This document shows, one piece after another, positions 49,005 to 58,878 of a stretch of DNA of 64,000 nt. The position numbers were made by a program, and so were the translations under genes. Position 1 is the first letter of the stretch. The number at the start of each line of letters is the position of its first letter. The stretch is from assembly GCA_913058575.1 (NCBI GenBank), contig CAJXRF010000010.1:30933-94932 (forward strand), in the 5' to 3' direction. The DNA comes from an uncultured Bermanella sp. (GTDB lineage: Bacteria; Pseudomonadota; Gammaproteobacteria; Pseudomonadales; Oceanobacteraceae). The notes below the pieces were generated by a model. It made no database searches, was not told the DNA's origin, and worked only from the letters and a program-made list of their open reading frames with translations.

Positions 49005-49037
49005 ATAAGGGCCTAGCATGATAATAGGCCTTATTTT
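49005..49037 (+). terminator. Terminator after the thioesterase
   Basis: ATAAGGGCCTA/TAGGCCTTAT arms (49005-49015 and 49025-49034, one bulged G), then TTT. Likely rho-independent terminator. Confidence 0.7.
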
Positions 49038-49195
49038 CACAGCACATAGTATAACTCCATTTTCGTAACGGCTATATCTGCATTGAATTATCAGTCTGGT
49101 TAGTAATTTTTTAGTCACTAAGTTTAGCCATCTATAAGTCATAAAGTTTTAATGGCATAATGCCGGCAATGAAATCTAAAAAGATAACTAATTAA

Positions 49196-49648
49196 ATGAC
49201 TGAATATGAAGCGCTTGCAAAGGCCATTTCAATTGCCACTGCAGCCCATGAAGGCCAGTTTGATAAAGGCGGTAAGCCTTATATTCTTCACCCGTTACAC
49301 ATTATGAATGAGTTGATGTTTGATACTCAGCTAGCAATCATTGCTGTATTGCATGATGTGGTAGAAGACAGCAGCTATAGCTTTGATGAGTTAGTGATAG
49401 ATGGTTTTTCCGATAGGGTATTGGCTGCATTGATACTGCTAAGCCATGATGAGAACGAAGATTACCTTCAAGATTATATCCCCAAGGTATGCACAAACTA
49501 TGATGCCATAAGAGTTAAAAGAAAAGACCTTGAACACAATTCGGACATTACACGATTAAAAGAAATTAACGATAAAGATATAATACGACTGAAGAAGTAT
49601 CACAGCGCCTTTACTATGCTAGATGAAGCAATGATTGTATTTCTATAA
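49196..49648 (+). CDS. Stand-alone HD-domain hydrolase (SpoT/MESH1-like)
   Basis: A 150-residue protein consisting only of an HD phosphohydrolase domain. Visible motifs: AAHEGQFDKGGKPYILHPLH (residues 16-35), AVLHDVVEDS with the HD pair (about residue 53-54), LLSHDENEDY, and DLEHNSDITRL near residue 103. These match the hydrolase half of RelA/SpoT and the small alarmone hydrolases, with no synthetase or TGS domain. It may hydrolyse (p)ppGpp or another nucleotide. The ribosome site is weak. It stands alone. Confidence 0.8.
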   Translation: MTEYEALAKAISIATAAHEGQFDKGGKPYILHPLHIMNELMFDTQLAIIAVLHDVVEDSSYSFDELVIDGFSDRVLAALILLSHDENEDYLQDYIPKVCTNYDAIRVKRKDLEHNSDITRLKEINDKDIIRLKKYHSAFTMLDEAMIVFL

Positions 49649-49717
49649 ATTATTAAACCAAGTAGTGCTCATTCATAGGGTTGTAAAAGCCTAGACCCAT
49701 TTTTTTAGGAATAGAAA

Positions 49718-50629
49718 ATGATATTGACACGGATAGTCCCAGTTTTGTTAATACTGATGGGGCTGTTAGCCTGCTCAGATAACGATGGCCTCCCCCAACA
49801 GGCCGACCCTGACTTCACGCCTAAAAATACAAAAATCAGCTTTCTAGAAGGGAGTCGCCCTACCGTTTTGATTGATGAAGCCCATAATAACTTTCACACA
49901 GCAAGGGGTCGTTACAAGCCTTTTGTTCAAGTATTAGAGAGTGATGGTTATATAGTTAAAGCCAATAAAAAGGCATTTGCATTAAAGAACTTGAAGCAAG
50001 CAGATATATTGGTAGTTTCGAATGCCCTTCATGAAAAAAATAGATGGGATTGGACGCCGCCCTACCTTCATGCATTTTCTTCACAAGAAGCAGCTGCCAT
50101 TAAACAATGGGTAACTCAGGGGGGCTCTTTGTTATTAATAGTAGATCATATTCCCTTTCCAAAAGCCGCAGAACCTTTGCTAGATGCATTTGGGTTTAAA
50201 TTTATTAATGGCCATGTTCCCGAAGCCATTTTTGGTAAAAACCGACATTCTCTTGTTGAGCATGCTATCACGACAGCGAGCTTGGATTCAGAGCCAATAT
50301 CACAAGTTAAAACCTTTGGCGGGTCCGCTTTCCAAATGCCTAAAAATGCCGTTTCTCTTTTAACATTTAATAAGGAAGTGATTGCCTCTATTCCAAAGAA
50401 AGCATTTGAAGTTACTACAGATAGCCCAAGAATATCAATTAATGGCTGGTCACAAGGGGCTGTATTAGAGCTTGGAAAAGGACGAATAGCAGTATTTGGT
50501 GAAGCGGCCATGTTTACATCACAAATCTATATTCCAACCAAAGAGAAGTCAGGGTTTGTGTCTAAAAAAGCACAACAAAATGAAAGATTTTTATTGAATG
50601 TGATGCATTGGTTGTCACACAAATTATAA
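49718..50629 (+). CDS. DUF4350-like lipoprotein
   Basis: A 303-residue lipoprotein (LLAC, Cys19). The body resembles the DUF4350/GATase1-like fold: VLIDEAHNNFHTARGRYKPF near residue 50, ADILVVSNALHEKN, IKQWVTQGGSLLLIVDH around 130-146, and GKGRIAVFGEAAMFTSQ near 255. Proteins like this are exported and often lie near MoxR-type or trafficking genes, but none is here. It was given AGGA 7 bases before the ATG. The biochemical role is unknown. It is followed 41 bases later by an SRPBCC-like gene on the same strand, likely a two-gene unit. Confidence 0.75.
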   Translation: MILTRIVPVLLILMGLLACSDNDGLPQQADPDFTPKNTKISFLEGSRPTVLIDEAHNNFHTARGRYKPFVQVLESDGYIVKANKKAFALKNLKQADILVVSNALHEKNRWDWTPPYLHAFSSQEAAAIKQWVTQGGSLLLIVDHIPFPKAAEPLLDAFGFKFINGHVPEAIFGKNRHSLVEHAITTASLDSEPISQVKTFGGSAFQMPKNAVSLLTFNKEVIASIPKKAFEVTTDSPRISINGWSQGAVLELGKGRIAVFGEAAMFTSQIYIPTKEKSGFVSKKAQQNERFLLNVMHWLSHKL

Positions 50630-50670
50630 ATATCCAAGGCTTGACTTTATTTTCAACCAATGGGAAGCGA

Positions 50671-51123
50671 ATGCCAAAAATCGAAATGGAAATAACCTTA
50701 CCAGTGGGCGCAACTCAATTATCAAATGAGTTACTTAATATGAAAGGGGTTAATAGTGAGCTATGGCCCTATTTAAAAATGACAGGGCCTAATAACTGGT
50801 ATGAAAAACCTATAAAAGAATGGCCCATCAACCAATATCTATTTAGAAGTAAAGTTTTACTTTTCGGTATTCTTCCCGTTGATATCCACCGTTTTAAATT
50901 CGATTCAGTCAGCAATACTGGATTTAAAGAATCCTCTGTTTCACTTCTAAATTCCCTATGGTGTCATGAACGCACTGTTGTAAGTAATAGATCAAACACA
51001 ACCGTTAAGGATGCTGTGTATTACCAAAGCCGATGTGGGTTGCTTGGAGTCCTAATTAAGCCTGCTTACAAATTAATATTTAAGCACCGCCATAAGCGCT
51101 TAAAAGTTAAATATGCAATGTAA
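50671..51123 (+). CDS. SRPBCC-like small protein
   Basis: A 150-residue protein with no signal peptide. It appears to adopt the START/SRPBCC (polyketide cyclase-like) fold: MPKIEMEITLPVGATQLSNE at the start, LLFGILPVDIHRF in the middle, a strand-rich part, and a C-terminal amphipathic helix (YKLIFKHRHKRLK). These proteins bind hydrophobic ligands in a cavity. The ATG at 50671 is chosen for the GGGAAG ribosome site; the open frame reaches further upstream but would overlap the preceding gene without a better site. Confidence 0.6.
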   Translation: MPKIEMEITLPVGATQLSNELLNMKGVNSELWPYLKMTGPNNWYEKPIKEWPINQYLFRSKVLLFGILPVDIHRFKFDSVSNTGFKESSVSLLNSLWCHERTVVSNRSNTTVKDAVYYQSRCGLLGVLIKPAYKLIFKHRHKRLKVKYAM

Positions 51124-51195
51124 ATACAATGAGTATTTAATTGAATTGCAATTTGTACAGTCCTGACTATTAAAACTTATACGATGAGTCACCCA

Positions 51196-51238
51196 CAAAA
51201 AAGGGTTAACTCTCGCTATCACCAGCAAGACTTAACCC
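51196..51238 (-). terminator. Terminator after nhaA
   Basis: GGGTTAA/TTAACCC arms (51203-51209, 51232-51238) with a 22-base loop, followed on the minus strand by TTTTTTT. Located 29 bases past the nhaA stop. Confidence 0.65.
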
Positions 51239-51266
51239 CATTCAGAATAAACGTTAATCTATAAAA

Positions 51267-52436
51267 CTATACGACTGTTTTTGAAAACCTCAGTACTAAA
51301 TACCCCATTACACCCGCTATTAATGAGCCAATTAATATAGCCAGTTTATCGGTATACTGAAAAACTGAATCATCCACAAAGGCTAAAGAGGTAATAAATA
51401 GGCTCATGGTAAAGCCAATACCTGTGAGCAACGACACGCCATACAGTTGTGCCCAGCCACTGCCTTCAGGCAATTTAGCAAGGCCTAACTTAATGGCAAT
51501 AAAACTAAATCCAAATACGCCTAATTGTTTACCGGCAAACAAGCCCAGCATAATGCCCATGGGCACCGCGCCCGACATTTGACTTAATGATATTTGGGTA
51601 ATGTCTACTCCAGCGTTTACAAAGGCAAATAATGGCAATATAAAAAAGGCTACCCAAAAATGCAGGCCATGTTCAATTTCTTTAAGAGGGGAGAATATTT
51701 TTCCATATTCATCTTTACCGGTCAGGGGAATGGTGAATGCCAACGCTACCCCTGCTAATGTGGCATGAACACCTGACTTTAATACGCTTATCCATAAAAT
51801 GGTGCCCACAATAAAGTAGGCCGCTTTTTTCGTGACACCCAATTTATTTAGCGTAATTAATACAGTTAAGGCGGCAGCCGCGACGGCAATCGACAGTGTG
51901 GATAACTCAGTGGTGTAAAATAGGGCAATGATCACAATGGCCCCTAAGTCATCAATGATGGCCAGCGCCATTAAAAATATTTTCAACGAAACTGGTACCC
52001 TGTTGCCCAGTAAAGATAAAATACCTAATGCAAAGGCAATATCGGTGGCAGTAGGGATGGCCCAGCCACTCACCGCCACAGGGTCGTTAATGTTGAACAT
52101 TAAATAGATGGCAGCGGGCACGACCATGCCACCAATGGCAGCGACACCAGGCAGGGCAACTTGGCTTAGGGAAGACAAGTGGCCTTCAATAATTTCACGC
52201 TTAACTTCTAAGCCTATTAACAAAAAGAAAATGGCCATAAGACCGTCATTCACCCAATGGTAAAGGGACTTATCTAGATGCAATGGGCCGACACGCACTT
52301 CTACTGGAATATGTAAAAATGCTTGATAAGCCCCTGCCAAAAACGAATTGCTTAATAGTAAGGCTAAGATAGTGGCAAAAATCAACAATATGCCACTGGT
52401 CGATTCTTTTTCTATAAATTCTTCAATGAGTTTCAT
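51267..52436 (-). CDS. nhaA: Na+/H+ antiporter NhaA
   Basis: A 389-residue inner-membrane antiporter with about 12 membrane segments. The sodium-binding double aspartate is in ALAIIDDLGAIVIIALFY (about residues 162-163), with TDIAFALGIL before it and LLIGLEVKREIIEGHL near residue 72. It exports sodium in exchange for protons for pH and salt homeostasis, as expected of a marine or halotolerant bacterium. AGGA lies 5 bases before the ATG. A 438-base divergent gap separates it from the next gene; no NhaR-type gene is next to it. Confidence 0.96.
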   Translation of the reverse strand: MKLIEEFIEKESTSGILLIFATILALLLSNSFLAGAYQAFLHIPVEVRVGPLHLDKSLYHWVNDGLMAIFFLLIGLEVKREIIEGHLSSLSQVALPGVAAIGGMVVPAAIYLMFNINDPVAVSGWAIPTATDIAFALGILSLLGNRVPVSLKIFLMALAIIDDLGAIVIIALFYTTELSTLSIAVAAAALTVLITLNKLGVTKKAAYFIVGTILWISVLKSGVHATLAGVALAFTIPLTGKDEYGKIFSPLKEIEHGLHFWVAFFILPLFAFVNAGVDITQISLSQMSGAVPMGIMLGLFAGKQLGVFGFSFIAIKLGLAKLPEGSGWAQLYGVSLLTGIGFTMSLFITSLAFVDDSVFQYTDKLAILIGSLIAGVMGYLVLRFSKTVV

Positions 52437-52874
52437 TTAGATCCTAAAATACAACTTAACAATATGTTTTATTGTGCGTGCGTAATAAACGAGAATTAAG
52501 GGGTCACCCCAAGCCGTTATTGATGAATAATGAATCGTTACTCACTTTATTAATAAAAGCAGAATAAACGAAACCAGCATGAGTGAGCTGGCCATTTTAC
52601 GCCTCGCTAAATTACCTTGAGACGCTTTAAGGGTCAATAAAATTTACAGGGTTTTCGCTTATGCCATTTACGTTTATGTTTTATATTATTAGGAATAAAA
52701 ACATAGTGCCTAATAACGTCTGTAAGGCAGTCATAGCCTAGTTTTGATCCACCTTAGACTACTCCTAAACTTAGATAATCAAGGGCGGTAGCTTCGTTTT
52801 CCTGTAAATATAGACGCTAGCTGGGGCTTACACTAAACTGCCTTTAATTAGATAAAAAAGATAAGCTTCTTTGT
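52437..52874. other. 438-base divergent intergenic region
   Basis: It lies between nhaA and the periplasmic binding-protein-like gene and must hold both promoters. I see no repeat, operator or hairpin that I can support. Confidence 0.5.
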
Positions 52875-53609
52875 ATGTTTAATAAGCGCCATTATATTTT
52901 TCTGGTTTGCCTTACGGTGCTGTTTAACGCAGCTTTTAGTCATGGTGCTGAAGGTCAAAATATTATTAATATTGCCGCTTTTCCTAAGCAAAATGTACAG
53001 GGAAAAATTGCCGTTAGCCTTATTCGCAGCGCCTATAAAACCCTTGGTTATGATGTAAAAATACACCGTTTACCTGGCGCACGCTCTATTGTGCAAGTGA
53101 ATAGGGGTGAACTAGATGCCGAGCTTATGCGCATTAAAGGCATGGAGAAATCTTTCGCTTATTTAGTGCCGGTGAAAACCCATTTACTGTATATGCAGGT
53201 ATCGGCCTTTAGTATGCTGGAAAACCTGAATATACAAGACTGGCAGGATTTAAAACCTTACAAGCTGGCCTATGAACTGGGTTTTAAATTGTTGGAAAAT
53301 AATACAAAGGGCATGAACGTGATTAAAACCAATGGTCCGGATCATGCCTTTCGTATTTTAAATGAAGGCAAAGCGCAAATAGTGATTGACTTAAAACTAG
53401 ACGGGCTAGCCTATATTAAGCAGCAAGAGCTGAGCCATATTAAGATAATAGAACCCGCTTTAAAAACCTTTCCCGTGTACCATTACCTTCATGTAGAGCA
53501 TAAAAATTTGGCCCGTAAATTAGAGCAGGCATTGCTTAATATGCATGAGACAGGTGAAAGTGCCCGTATTCACAAGCAAATAGTGAATCACTCTTCAGTG
53601 CCCATGTAA
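52875..53609 (+). CDS. Periplasmic binding-protein-like protein (family 3 type)
   Basis: A 244-residue exported protein (signal peptide cleaved near SHGAEG, residue about 24). The mature part reads as a two-lobed solute-binding fold: INIAAFPKQNVQGKIAVSLI, LGYDVKIHRLPGARSI, a GELDAELMRI segment, and a late GKAQIVIDLKLDGLAYI segment. Such stand-alone proteins often supply ligands to sensors rather than to a transporter, and no ABC transporter is next to it. The ligand is unknown. It converges with the alpha/beta hydrolase, 20 bases apart. Confidence 0.75.
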   Translation: MFNKRHYIFLVCLTVLFNAAFSHGAEGQNIINIAAFPKQNVQGKIAVSLIRSAYKTLGYDVKIHRLPGARSIVQVNRGELDAELMRIKGMEKSFAYLVPVKTHLLYMQVSAFSMLENLNIQDWQDLKPYKLAYELGFKLLENNTKGMNVIKTNGPDHAFRILNEGKAQIVIDLKLDGLAYIKQQELSHIKIIEPALKTFPVYHYLHVEHKNLARKLEQALLNMHETGESARIHKQIVNHSSVPM

Positions 53610-53629
53610 TACTCTTTAAAGTCTTGTTA

Positions 53630-54514
53630 TTAGGCTAATAACCAAGCTTTAATTTGTTCGGCGGCTACTTGTGGTTGTTCCTGCATGAAACAGTGTCCTC
53701 CTTCTATGGTGTCTATACTGTAGGCAGGGTGGTGGGATAGTTTTCCCACAGAATCACGAATAAACGGAAACGACTTTTTCGCCATGAGTATCTTACAGGG
53801 CATAGATACTTTCTTTAGGTAAGACCATAATCGATTTGGATAAGAACTGTATATTTTGGCTTCTATTTTTGCTGGGCATTTTAAACTCACACCATCGCGA
53901 CTTTCTGTTAAGGCATAAGAGACATAGGCGTGTAAGGATTCGTCGCTCCAGTTCTTAAAACCCCCTTTGCCCCGCAAGGCTTTATAGGCGGTCACTCTAT
54001 TTGGCCAGTGCTGATTACGATTACGAGCACTTTTAGCTAATTTGGTGTTATCTAGCAATCCCACAAAGTCGGCGGCTTTCATTAGGTTTAGCATATTTTT
54101 TGAAAAAATAACGGGATCTAACAATAAGCACTTATCAAAGCAGTTTGGGTCTCTGCCTGCCATTAAGCCAGTAATTACTCCACCGTAACTGTGGCCTAAG
54201 CCATATACTTTTGTACCTTCCGGGAGCTGCTGGCTGAAGTAATGCAAAACATCTAAAGCGCATTTGGCGCTGCCATTCCAAGGGGCGAATTTCCGGCCAA
54301 CATCGCTGTCACCGTGGCCGGGTAAATCGCTAATGATTAAGTCAAAATCATCTATTAATGCCTTTAACATGGGTAAATAAGTGAGCCCACAAAAGCCATT
54401 GCCATGCAAAAAGTAAATGAGTGGCTTACCGGTGAATTCAGTGCGCCAGCCTCGCATGCGAAAGCCGGGCTCAATCTGAAATGACCAAGGTTCTAACTGG
54501 GCAAGCATATACAC
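53630..54514 (-). CDS. Alpha/beta hydrolase
   Basis: A 294-residue cytoplasmic alpha/beta hydrolase. It has the oxyanion-hole motif FLHGNGFCGLTY (HGNG), DLPGHGDSD, the nucleophile elbow GHSYGG (Ser about 108), a late Asp and the His in EGGHCFMQEQ near residue 274. The overall pattern is close to esterase/lipase or peroxidase-like hydrolases; the substrate is unknown. Met3 is an equally possible start. It converges with the binding-protein-like gene, with no clear terminator in the 20-base gap. Confidence 0.85.
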   Translation of the reverse strand: MYMLAQLEPWSFQIEPGFRMRGWRTEFTGKPLIYFLHGNGFCGLTYLPMLKALIDDFDLIISDLPGHGDSDVGRKFAPWNGSAKCALDVLHYFSQQLPEGTKVYGLGHSYGGVITGLMAGRDPNCFDKCLLLDPVIFSKNMLNLMKAADFVGLLDNTKLAKSARNRNQHWPNRVTAYKALRGKGGFKNWSDESLHAYVSYALTESRDGVSLKCPAKIEAKIYSSYPNRLWSYLKKVSMPCKILMAKKSFPFIRDSVGKLSHHPAYSIDTIEGGHCFMQEQPQVAAEQIKAWLLA

Positions 54515-54976
54515 ATCTCAATGGTTAAATTGAATATTGGCCTAATTTTCAGAGCAATTTGGAAGCAGGCCAACGGATCACTATAATTACATCATAGTCA
54601 AAAAGCGCCATTGTATGAATTGATGAATGCCTTGGCCAGCCCTATGAGTATAGGAGACGTTTTTAGGTGCGATTTTATACTCGGCTTAAAAATTTATTAG
54701 GTCTTGTAAAGCTATTCATATGAACTCAGAGCATTAAATGGATAAACAACAGTCAGAATTTGAAGTGAGAGCTGCAAGGGCAGGGTAAGGGTGAGTCTTT
54801 CTGGCAGCTAATGGTTTGGCCAAGTAATAATATTGAGACTTCTAGGTGCCAAGAAGTGGCCATGAGCAATTACAGGTCTAAATTTAGGTACTGCTAAAGT
54901 AAATTCCTCTGATTTACTATAAAATCCCTTCGTCCTGAAAACGGGACCAAAGAACTACATACATCTAGGAAAGAAT
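54515..54976. other. 462-base stretch with no recognised element
   Basis: It lies between the hydrolase start and the outer-membrane-like gene. I see no gene, hairpin or repeat that I can support. Confidence 0.5.
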
Positions 54977-55774
54977 ATGAAGCCCTTTACATTTATTGCC
55001 TTATCAGCCCTATCATTGTCGGTCTCTGCACAATCAACATTTATTACTCAAATACAAGAAAATGATATCTGGGTTAGAGCACAGTATGAATCTATTTCTA
55101 CTGACTCTGACCTTTTACGACATTCAGACAGTGCCAAAGGCTCAGACGACGATGACTTAACTGCTGTTGGCTTTACTATGCTAAAAACATTGGGAAGTTC
55201 TGAAAGCTTTACGCCTGGCGTTCAAGTTTCTGCTTTTACAGTGGATAATGATGGAACAGATGTATCCTTCTTAGAAATTGGTGCTGTTGCTCGTCTGGAC
55301 TTAGCAGGGCTTCCTTCATCCGTTTATACTAGCTATGTAGGATCATCAAAATCTGAATACAGAGATTCTGTAGACTTTGAACTATCTGTGGGGTCTGGTC
55401 CAAAAGAAAATGGATTTTACAATGAATTTTCAATTGATTACCGCTCTTTTATTGAGGCGAAGGATGTTACAGGTGCAAATTCATTTGCTATTGGCAATAC
55501 CTCTAGTTTTAAAATGGCAAAAAATCTAGATATTTTGACGCATGTTTCAGCCACATTTAGAAGTGATGCTGAGATCGATGGCGAGAAAGTGATTGAGTAT
55601 GGAAATGAGCTAACTTTTGGCATAGGTGCAAGTGCCCATGTAAATACCCTTAGCACTATTCAACTAATGCTGACAAGGTCAAATGTTAAAAACGATGTCT
55701 ATACAGATGGTGGTATTATCGAGTCAGACGATGATGAAACATCTATCATTGTAAGTGTAATTGGTCGTTTCTAA
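54977..55774 (+). CDS. Probable small outer-membrane beta-barrel protein
   Basis: A 265-residue protein with a signal peptide (cleavage after VSAQ, residue about 19). Many short alternating strands and a C-terminal aromatic (VSVIGRF) suggest an outer-membrane barrel of about 12 strands. I do not recognise the family. It has a good ribosome site (AGGAAAG) and a strong terminator after it, so it is monocistronic. An Asp-rich segment (SDDDDLTAVG) might bind cations. Confidence 0.65.
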   Translation: MKPFTFIALSALSLSVSAQSTFITQIQENDIWVRAQYESISTDSDLLRHSDSAKGSDDDDLTAVGFTMLKTLGSSESFTPGVQVSAFTVDNDGTDVSFLEIGAVARLDLAGLPSSVYTSYVGSSKSEYRDSVDFELSVGSGPKENGFYNEFSIDYRSFIEAKDVTGANSFAIGNTSSFKMAKNLDILTHVSATFRSDAEIDGEKVIEYGNELTFGIGASAHVNTLSTIQLMLTRSNVKNDVYTDGGIIESDDDETSIIVSVIGRF

Positions 55775-55783
55775 CAATTGTAG

Positions 55784-55830
55784 ATTAGGGGCTTTTAGCC
55801 TATCGGTACCAAGCCCCTAATTAGTTTTTT
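55784..55830 (+). terminator. Terminator after the outer-membrane-like gene
   Basis: ATTAGGGGCTT/AAGCCCCTAAT perfect 11-base stem (55784-55794, 55811-55821) followed by TTTTTT. Strong. Confidence 0.88.
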
Positions 55831-55852
55831 ATAGGAAAGGAATTCAAAATAA

Positions 55853-56695
55853 ATGAAGATAGATATATCAATTACACAATTGTCGATATTTGCCTTTATT
55901 TTATTATCTGGTTGTAAGTTTGATACGGAATCAAGCAGTCGCTCTGAAGCTATTAACCCTGAGAACGTGGTTGTAACTGAATTTGGTGGCTATGATATAG
56001 AGGGGACATGGTATGGAGTTACCACTTCAACTCAATATAACCGAATTGACTACATGGATTTTGAATACTCAGATACAGTTTCTCGTACTTCTTATATTGT
56101 TATTAAAAAGAACGAAAGCAATAGCTATGAAATATCAGATTGTACAAGTGGATTTATTGAGCTTGAGATAGACAATAATAGGTTAATCTTAAACGACCTA
56201 GAGTATGAAATATTAAGTGCTGACAGTATTCAAGGAAGCATCAATATTTCAGAGCCTGCTGAAGGTCTTTATGAAAAAAATGTGACATCAACCTACACGA
56301 GAGTTGACTCCAGTATCGATTCTATTGGGCGTATAAGTAGGCAGTGGACTGGAGCATATGAAGGTGAGAGTCTCGGAGATATCTACTGCGCAAAGCTACA
56401 AGAAACAATAGTTAATACATCTGACGGACAAGATTTTAACGACGTATTCATTATTTTTAATGGCGTTGCGGAAGAGTATGAATATTATATGGAAAGGATG
56501 GGGACGAATGCGATAAAGTTCGTTCGCACAAAGGATGGCTTGAATAGCATGGTTGGATCAAACATGACAAGCTTAACTAATGTCAGTTCAGTGTATTCAA
56601 ATATTTCAGAAAGTGGATTTATGCTTGATTTTACGGCGAAGAATGAAGATAGCAGAATTGATGCGACTGTGACTATTGACGTGATGGCTCAGTAG
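55853..56695 (+). CDS. Hypothetical lipoprotein
   Basis: A 280-residue lipoprotein (LLSGC, Cys21). The remainder is Ser/Thr/acidic-rich, mostly strand-like, with two cysteines near the middle (ISDCTSG, DIYCAK). I do not recognise a family. AAGGA lies 11 bases before the ATG. It converges with the 3D-domain gene, 28 bases apart. Confidence 0.6.
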   Translation: MKIDISITQLSIFAFILLSGCKFDTESSSRSEAINPENVVVTEFGGYDIEGTWYGVTTSTQYNRIDYMDFEYSDTVSRTSYIVIKKNESNSYEISDCTSGFIELEIDNNRLILNDLEYEILSADSIQGSINISEPAEGLYEKNVTSTYTRVDSSIDSIGRISRQWTGAYEGESLGDIYCAKLQETIVNTSDGQDFNDVFIIFNGVAEEYEYYMERMGTNAIKFVRTKDGLNSMVGSNMTSLTNVSSVYSNISESGFMLDFTAKNEDSRIDATVTIDVMAQ

Positions 56696-56723
56696 GTTCA
56701 TCATAGTGTTTCTTGCTTGAAAA

Positions 56724-57251
56724 TTAAATAGAAGCAATACACACTTGCTTTTTACCGGTCACTTGCCAAGAAGTGGCCTTGGCTAACTTACCTTCCCCTG
56801 TGTATACATCAATGTGTTTTTTCTTAATGGCACTGCCGGTGTCATTGGCCACAAACCAGTTTACCCCGATAACTTCGTTCACTTGGGGGATGGTGATTTT
56901 GTTTCCCATTTTTAAATACTGAGTATCAATGGCCACTGCGCCTAGTTGTAAGTGTTGGCCTCTAGCATTTAATGGATTTTTGCTTTTATGAAACGCATTT
57001 GAAAAATACCCTAGGTACCAGCCAAAACGGGTCCGTCCCCAGCCTTCCATTTTTACTTCTTTAACAAAGGCCTCATTAAAATATAAATGGCCAAACTCTT
57101 TAATTAAAATGCGCAGGTTTTCCTCTTGGGGGAACTCCGTTTCAATGGGGGAATAATAGCCGGTAATTTTCCAATTAGGGCTGCAAACCGAGGCATATAG
57201 CTTGGGCACGCAAATGGCGAGCATAATTAGGGTGAGTAAAGGCCGTTTCAT
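56724..57251 (-). CDS. Secreted 3D-domain protein
   Basis: A 175-residue protein with a signal peptide (cleavage near LYAS, residue about 20). Its C-terminal half contains the 3D domain, named for three Asp residues: LGAVAIDTQYLKMGNKITIP, FVANDTGSAIKKKHIDVYTG. In MltA and related proteins this double-psi beta-barrel is part of a lytic transglycosylase. Here only the domain and a short N-terminal part are present. It may be a peptidoglycan-acting enzyme in the periplasm. It is likely monocistronic. Confidence 0.8.
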   Translation of the reverse strand: MKRPLLTLIMLAICVPKLYASVCSPNWKITGYYSPIETEFPQEENLRILIKEFGHLYFNEAFVKEVKMEGWGRTRFGWYLGYFSNAFHKSKNPLNARGQHLQLGAVAIDTQYLKMGNKITIPQVNEVIGVNWFVANDTGSAIKKKHIDVYTGEGKLAKATSWQVTGKKQVCIASI

Positions 57252-57965
57252 GGCTGTTCCGTTTTTATATTTATTATTTATCTTGTGCTTAGCGATAGTG
57301 CAAAAACTGACCCAATTCTTCTCATTTGCATAAATGCCCTGTATTTATGGGCAGTGCATAGCAGGGTAGGGTTTAGAAGGGCATATTACTTGGCAAATTG
57401 AGTGAGGAATACAGTCAGAAGGGTCAAAAACGCCAATAAATTTACGGTTTATTAACTGCTCGACATTTTTGCTAAAAGCCCCTTTAACTTTTGCTTAAAC
57501 CTATAGCGCATTTTTAAGTCAACTATGGGGGGGCCACAGGGGTGGCAATATTAGTGGTGCTTGAATCGCCGTTGGCGATGCCGGGTAACAATAGTGAAAA
57601 GCCAGAGTGAATAAAGGCCCCTTACTGGGCATTGCGGCTATGTTAGTCATTTGAATCAATATGTCTTTGATCTAAAACTGGTGTTCCCATTCATCGGCCA
57701 GGGTTGCCTGCAAGACCTGTGTGGCTACAGTGGCGTCGAATGATAAAGTCCGGGGTTGTGAGGGAGGATTAGGGAAGTAAGGTGCTAATCAACATAGCAG
57801 GGCGTAACGTGGTTTTTCCACAATATCAGTTTGGTGTAACCAAACTGCCAGTCATAAATAGCATACTGACCACTGTATAACGATGATCACCATGATTAAA
57901 TCCTCTATTTAAGAGCCGCTACAGGTGCTTTTAAGGTTTTTTTGTACTTTTGTTAGGTGATTTTT
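57252..57965. other. 714-base stretch with no supported gene
   Basis: A short minus-strand open stretch (about 57673-57790, including SFDATVATQVLQATLADEWE) reads like the end of a protein but has no plausible start, so it may be a remnant. Nothing else is recognised. Confidence 0.45.
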
Positions 57966-58850
57966 TTGAAAGCCATCCAAATATTATTAAAGGTAGTGAC
58001 ACTGTTTAATACACAGTTAGGGTTTCGTTTAACGCGTTTTTTAGCCAGTATGCCTCGAAGAAGCGCCACAAAAGAGCGGGATCAAGATTTTATTAACAGT
58101 GCCAAAATAATAGAGTTTTATCGTGGTGGTGCTAAAAAGGTGGCGCTCAGCTGGGGTAAGGGCCCTGTGGTCTTACTGATGCATGGATGGGAAAGTCGCA
58201 GTACACATATGGCAGCCATGGCACAACAATTAGCCGATCAAGGGTTTCAAGCTATTGCACTGGACTTTACTGCCCATGGGTTATCCCAGGGGCGTACTAG
58301 TGGTTTTGAGGCTATGTATAAAGATATTAATGCTTTGCAAAATTACGTTGTTGAAAATATATCACCTAATATTCATGCCATGGTGGGTCACAGTGGTGGT
58401 GGTTTTTGCATGATGGGAAATCGATTATTAAATCCCTTAAATATTAAAAGTTTTGTGGTGATCGCTTCGCCGTTAGTTCCTCATCCTGCCATTGATGGCA
58501 TTGCAAATGCTCTTAAGGCCAGTAAAAGTGTGATGAGTTTAGTGAAAGAAAATATTGCTGATACCTTTAATACTAATTGGGCTTCGTTTAAAAATGGTTA
58601 TATTTACAAGCCTTGTTCACAGCAAGAACAGTTGTTACTGATTTTTGATGAAGAAGATAATGTAGTGAACCACCAAGATGCTGAAATTATTCAAGGGCAC
58701 TTTGAACAATCAACAATATATAAAACCCAGGGCTTAGGCCATACCCGTTTGCTCTGGGATCAAGAGGTCATTGATCAAGTGTGTGACTTTATTTCAGCTA
58801 CCAATCATCAGTTTGATAAACCAAAAACGAGAATAACAGCTAAATTGTAG
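57966..58850 (+). CDS. Alpha/beta hydrolase
   Basis: A 294-residue hydrolase with LLMHGWESRSTHM (oxyanion hole), LDFTAHGLSQG, the nucleophile elbow GHSGGG and the late His in GLGHTRLLWD. It is related to the dienelactone hydrolase/serine aminopeptidase types. The start is uncertain: the TTG at 57966 has AGGTGA at a good distance, while a GTG at 57957 has no ribosome site. It converges with the TetR-family gene and may be its target, but nothing in the sequence proves this. Confidence 0.82.
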   Translation: MKAIQILLKVVTLFNTQLGFRLTRFLASMPRRSATKERDQDFINSAKIIEFYRGGAKKVALSWGKGPVVLLMHGWESRSTHMAAMAQQLADQGFQAIALDFTAHGLSQGRTSGFEAMYKDINALQNYVVENISPNIHAMVGHSGGGFCMMGNRLLNPLNIKSFVVIASPLVPHPAIDGIANALKASKSVMSLVKENIADTFNTNWASFKNGYIYKPCSQQEQLLLIFDEEDNVVNHQDAEIIQGHFEQSTIYKTQGLGHTRLLWDQEVIDQVCDFISATNHQFDKPKTRITAKL

Positions 58851-58878
58851 CGCTAAATGTTGCTCTACTTTGTATGGG

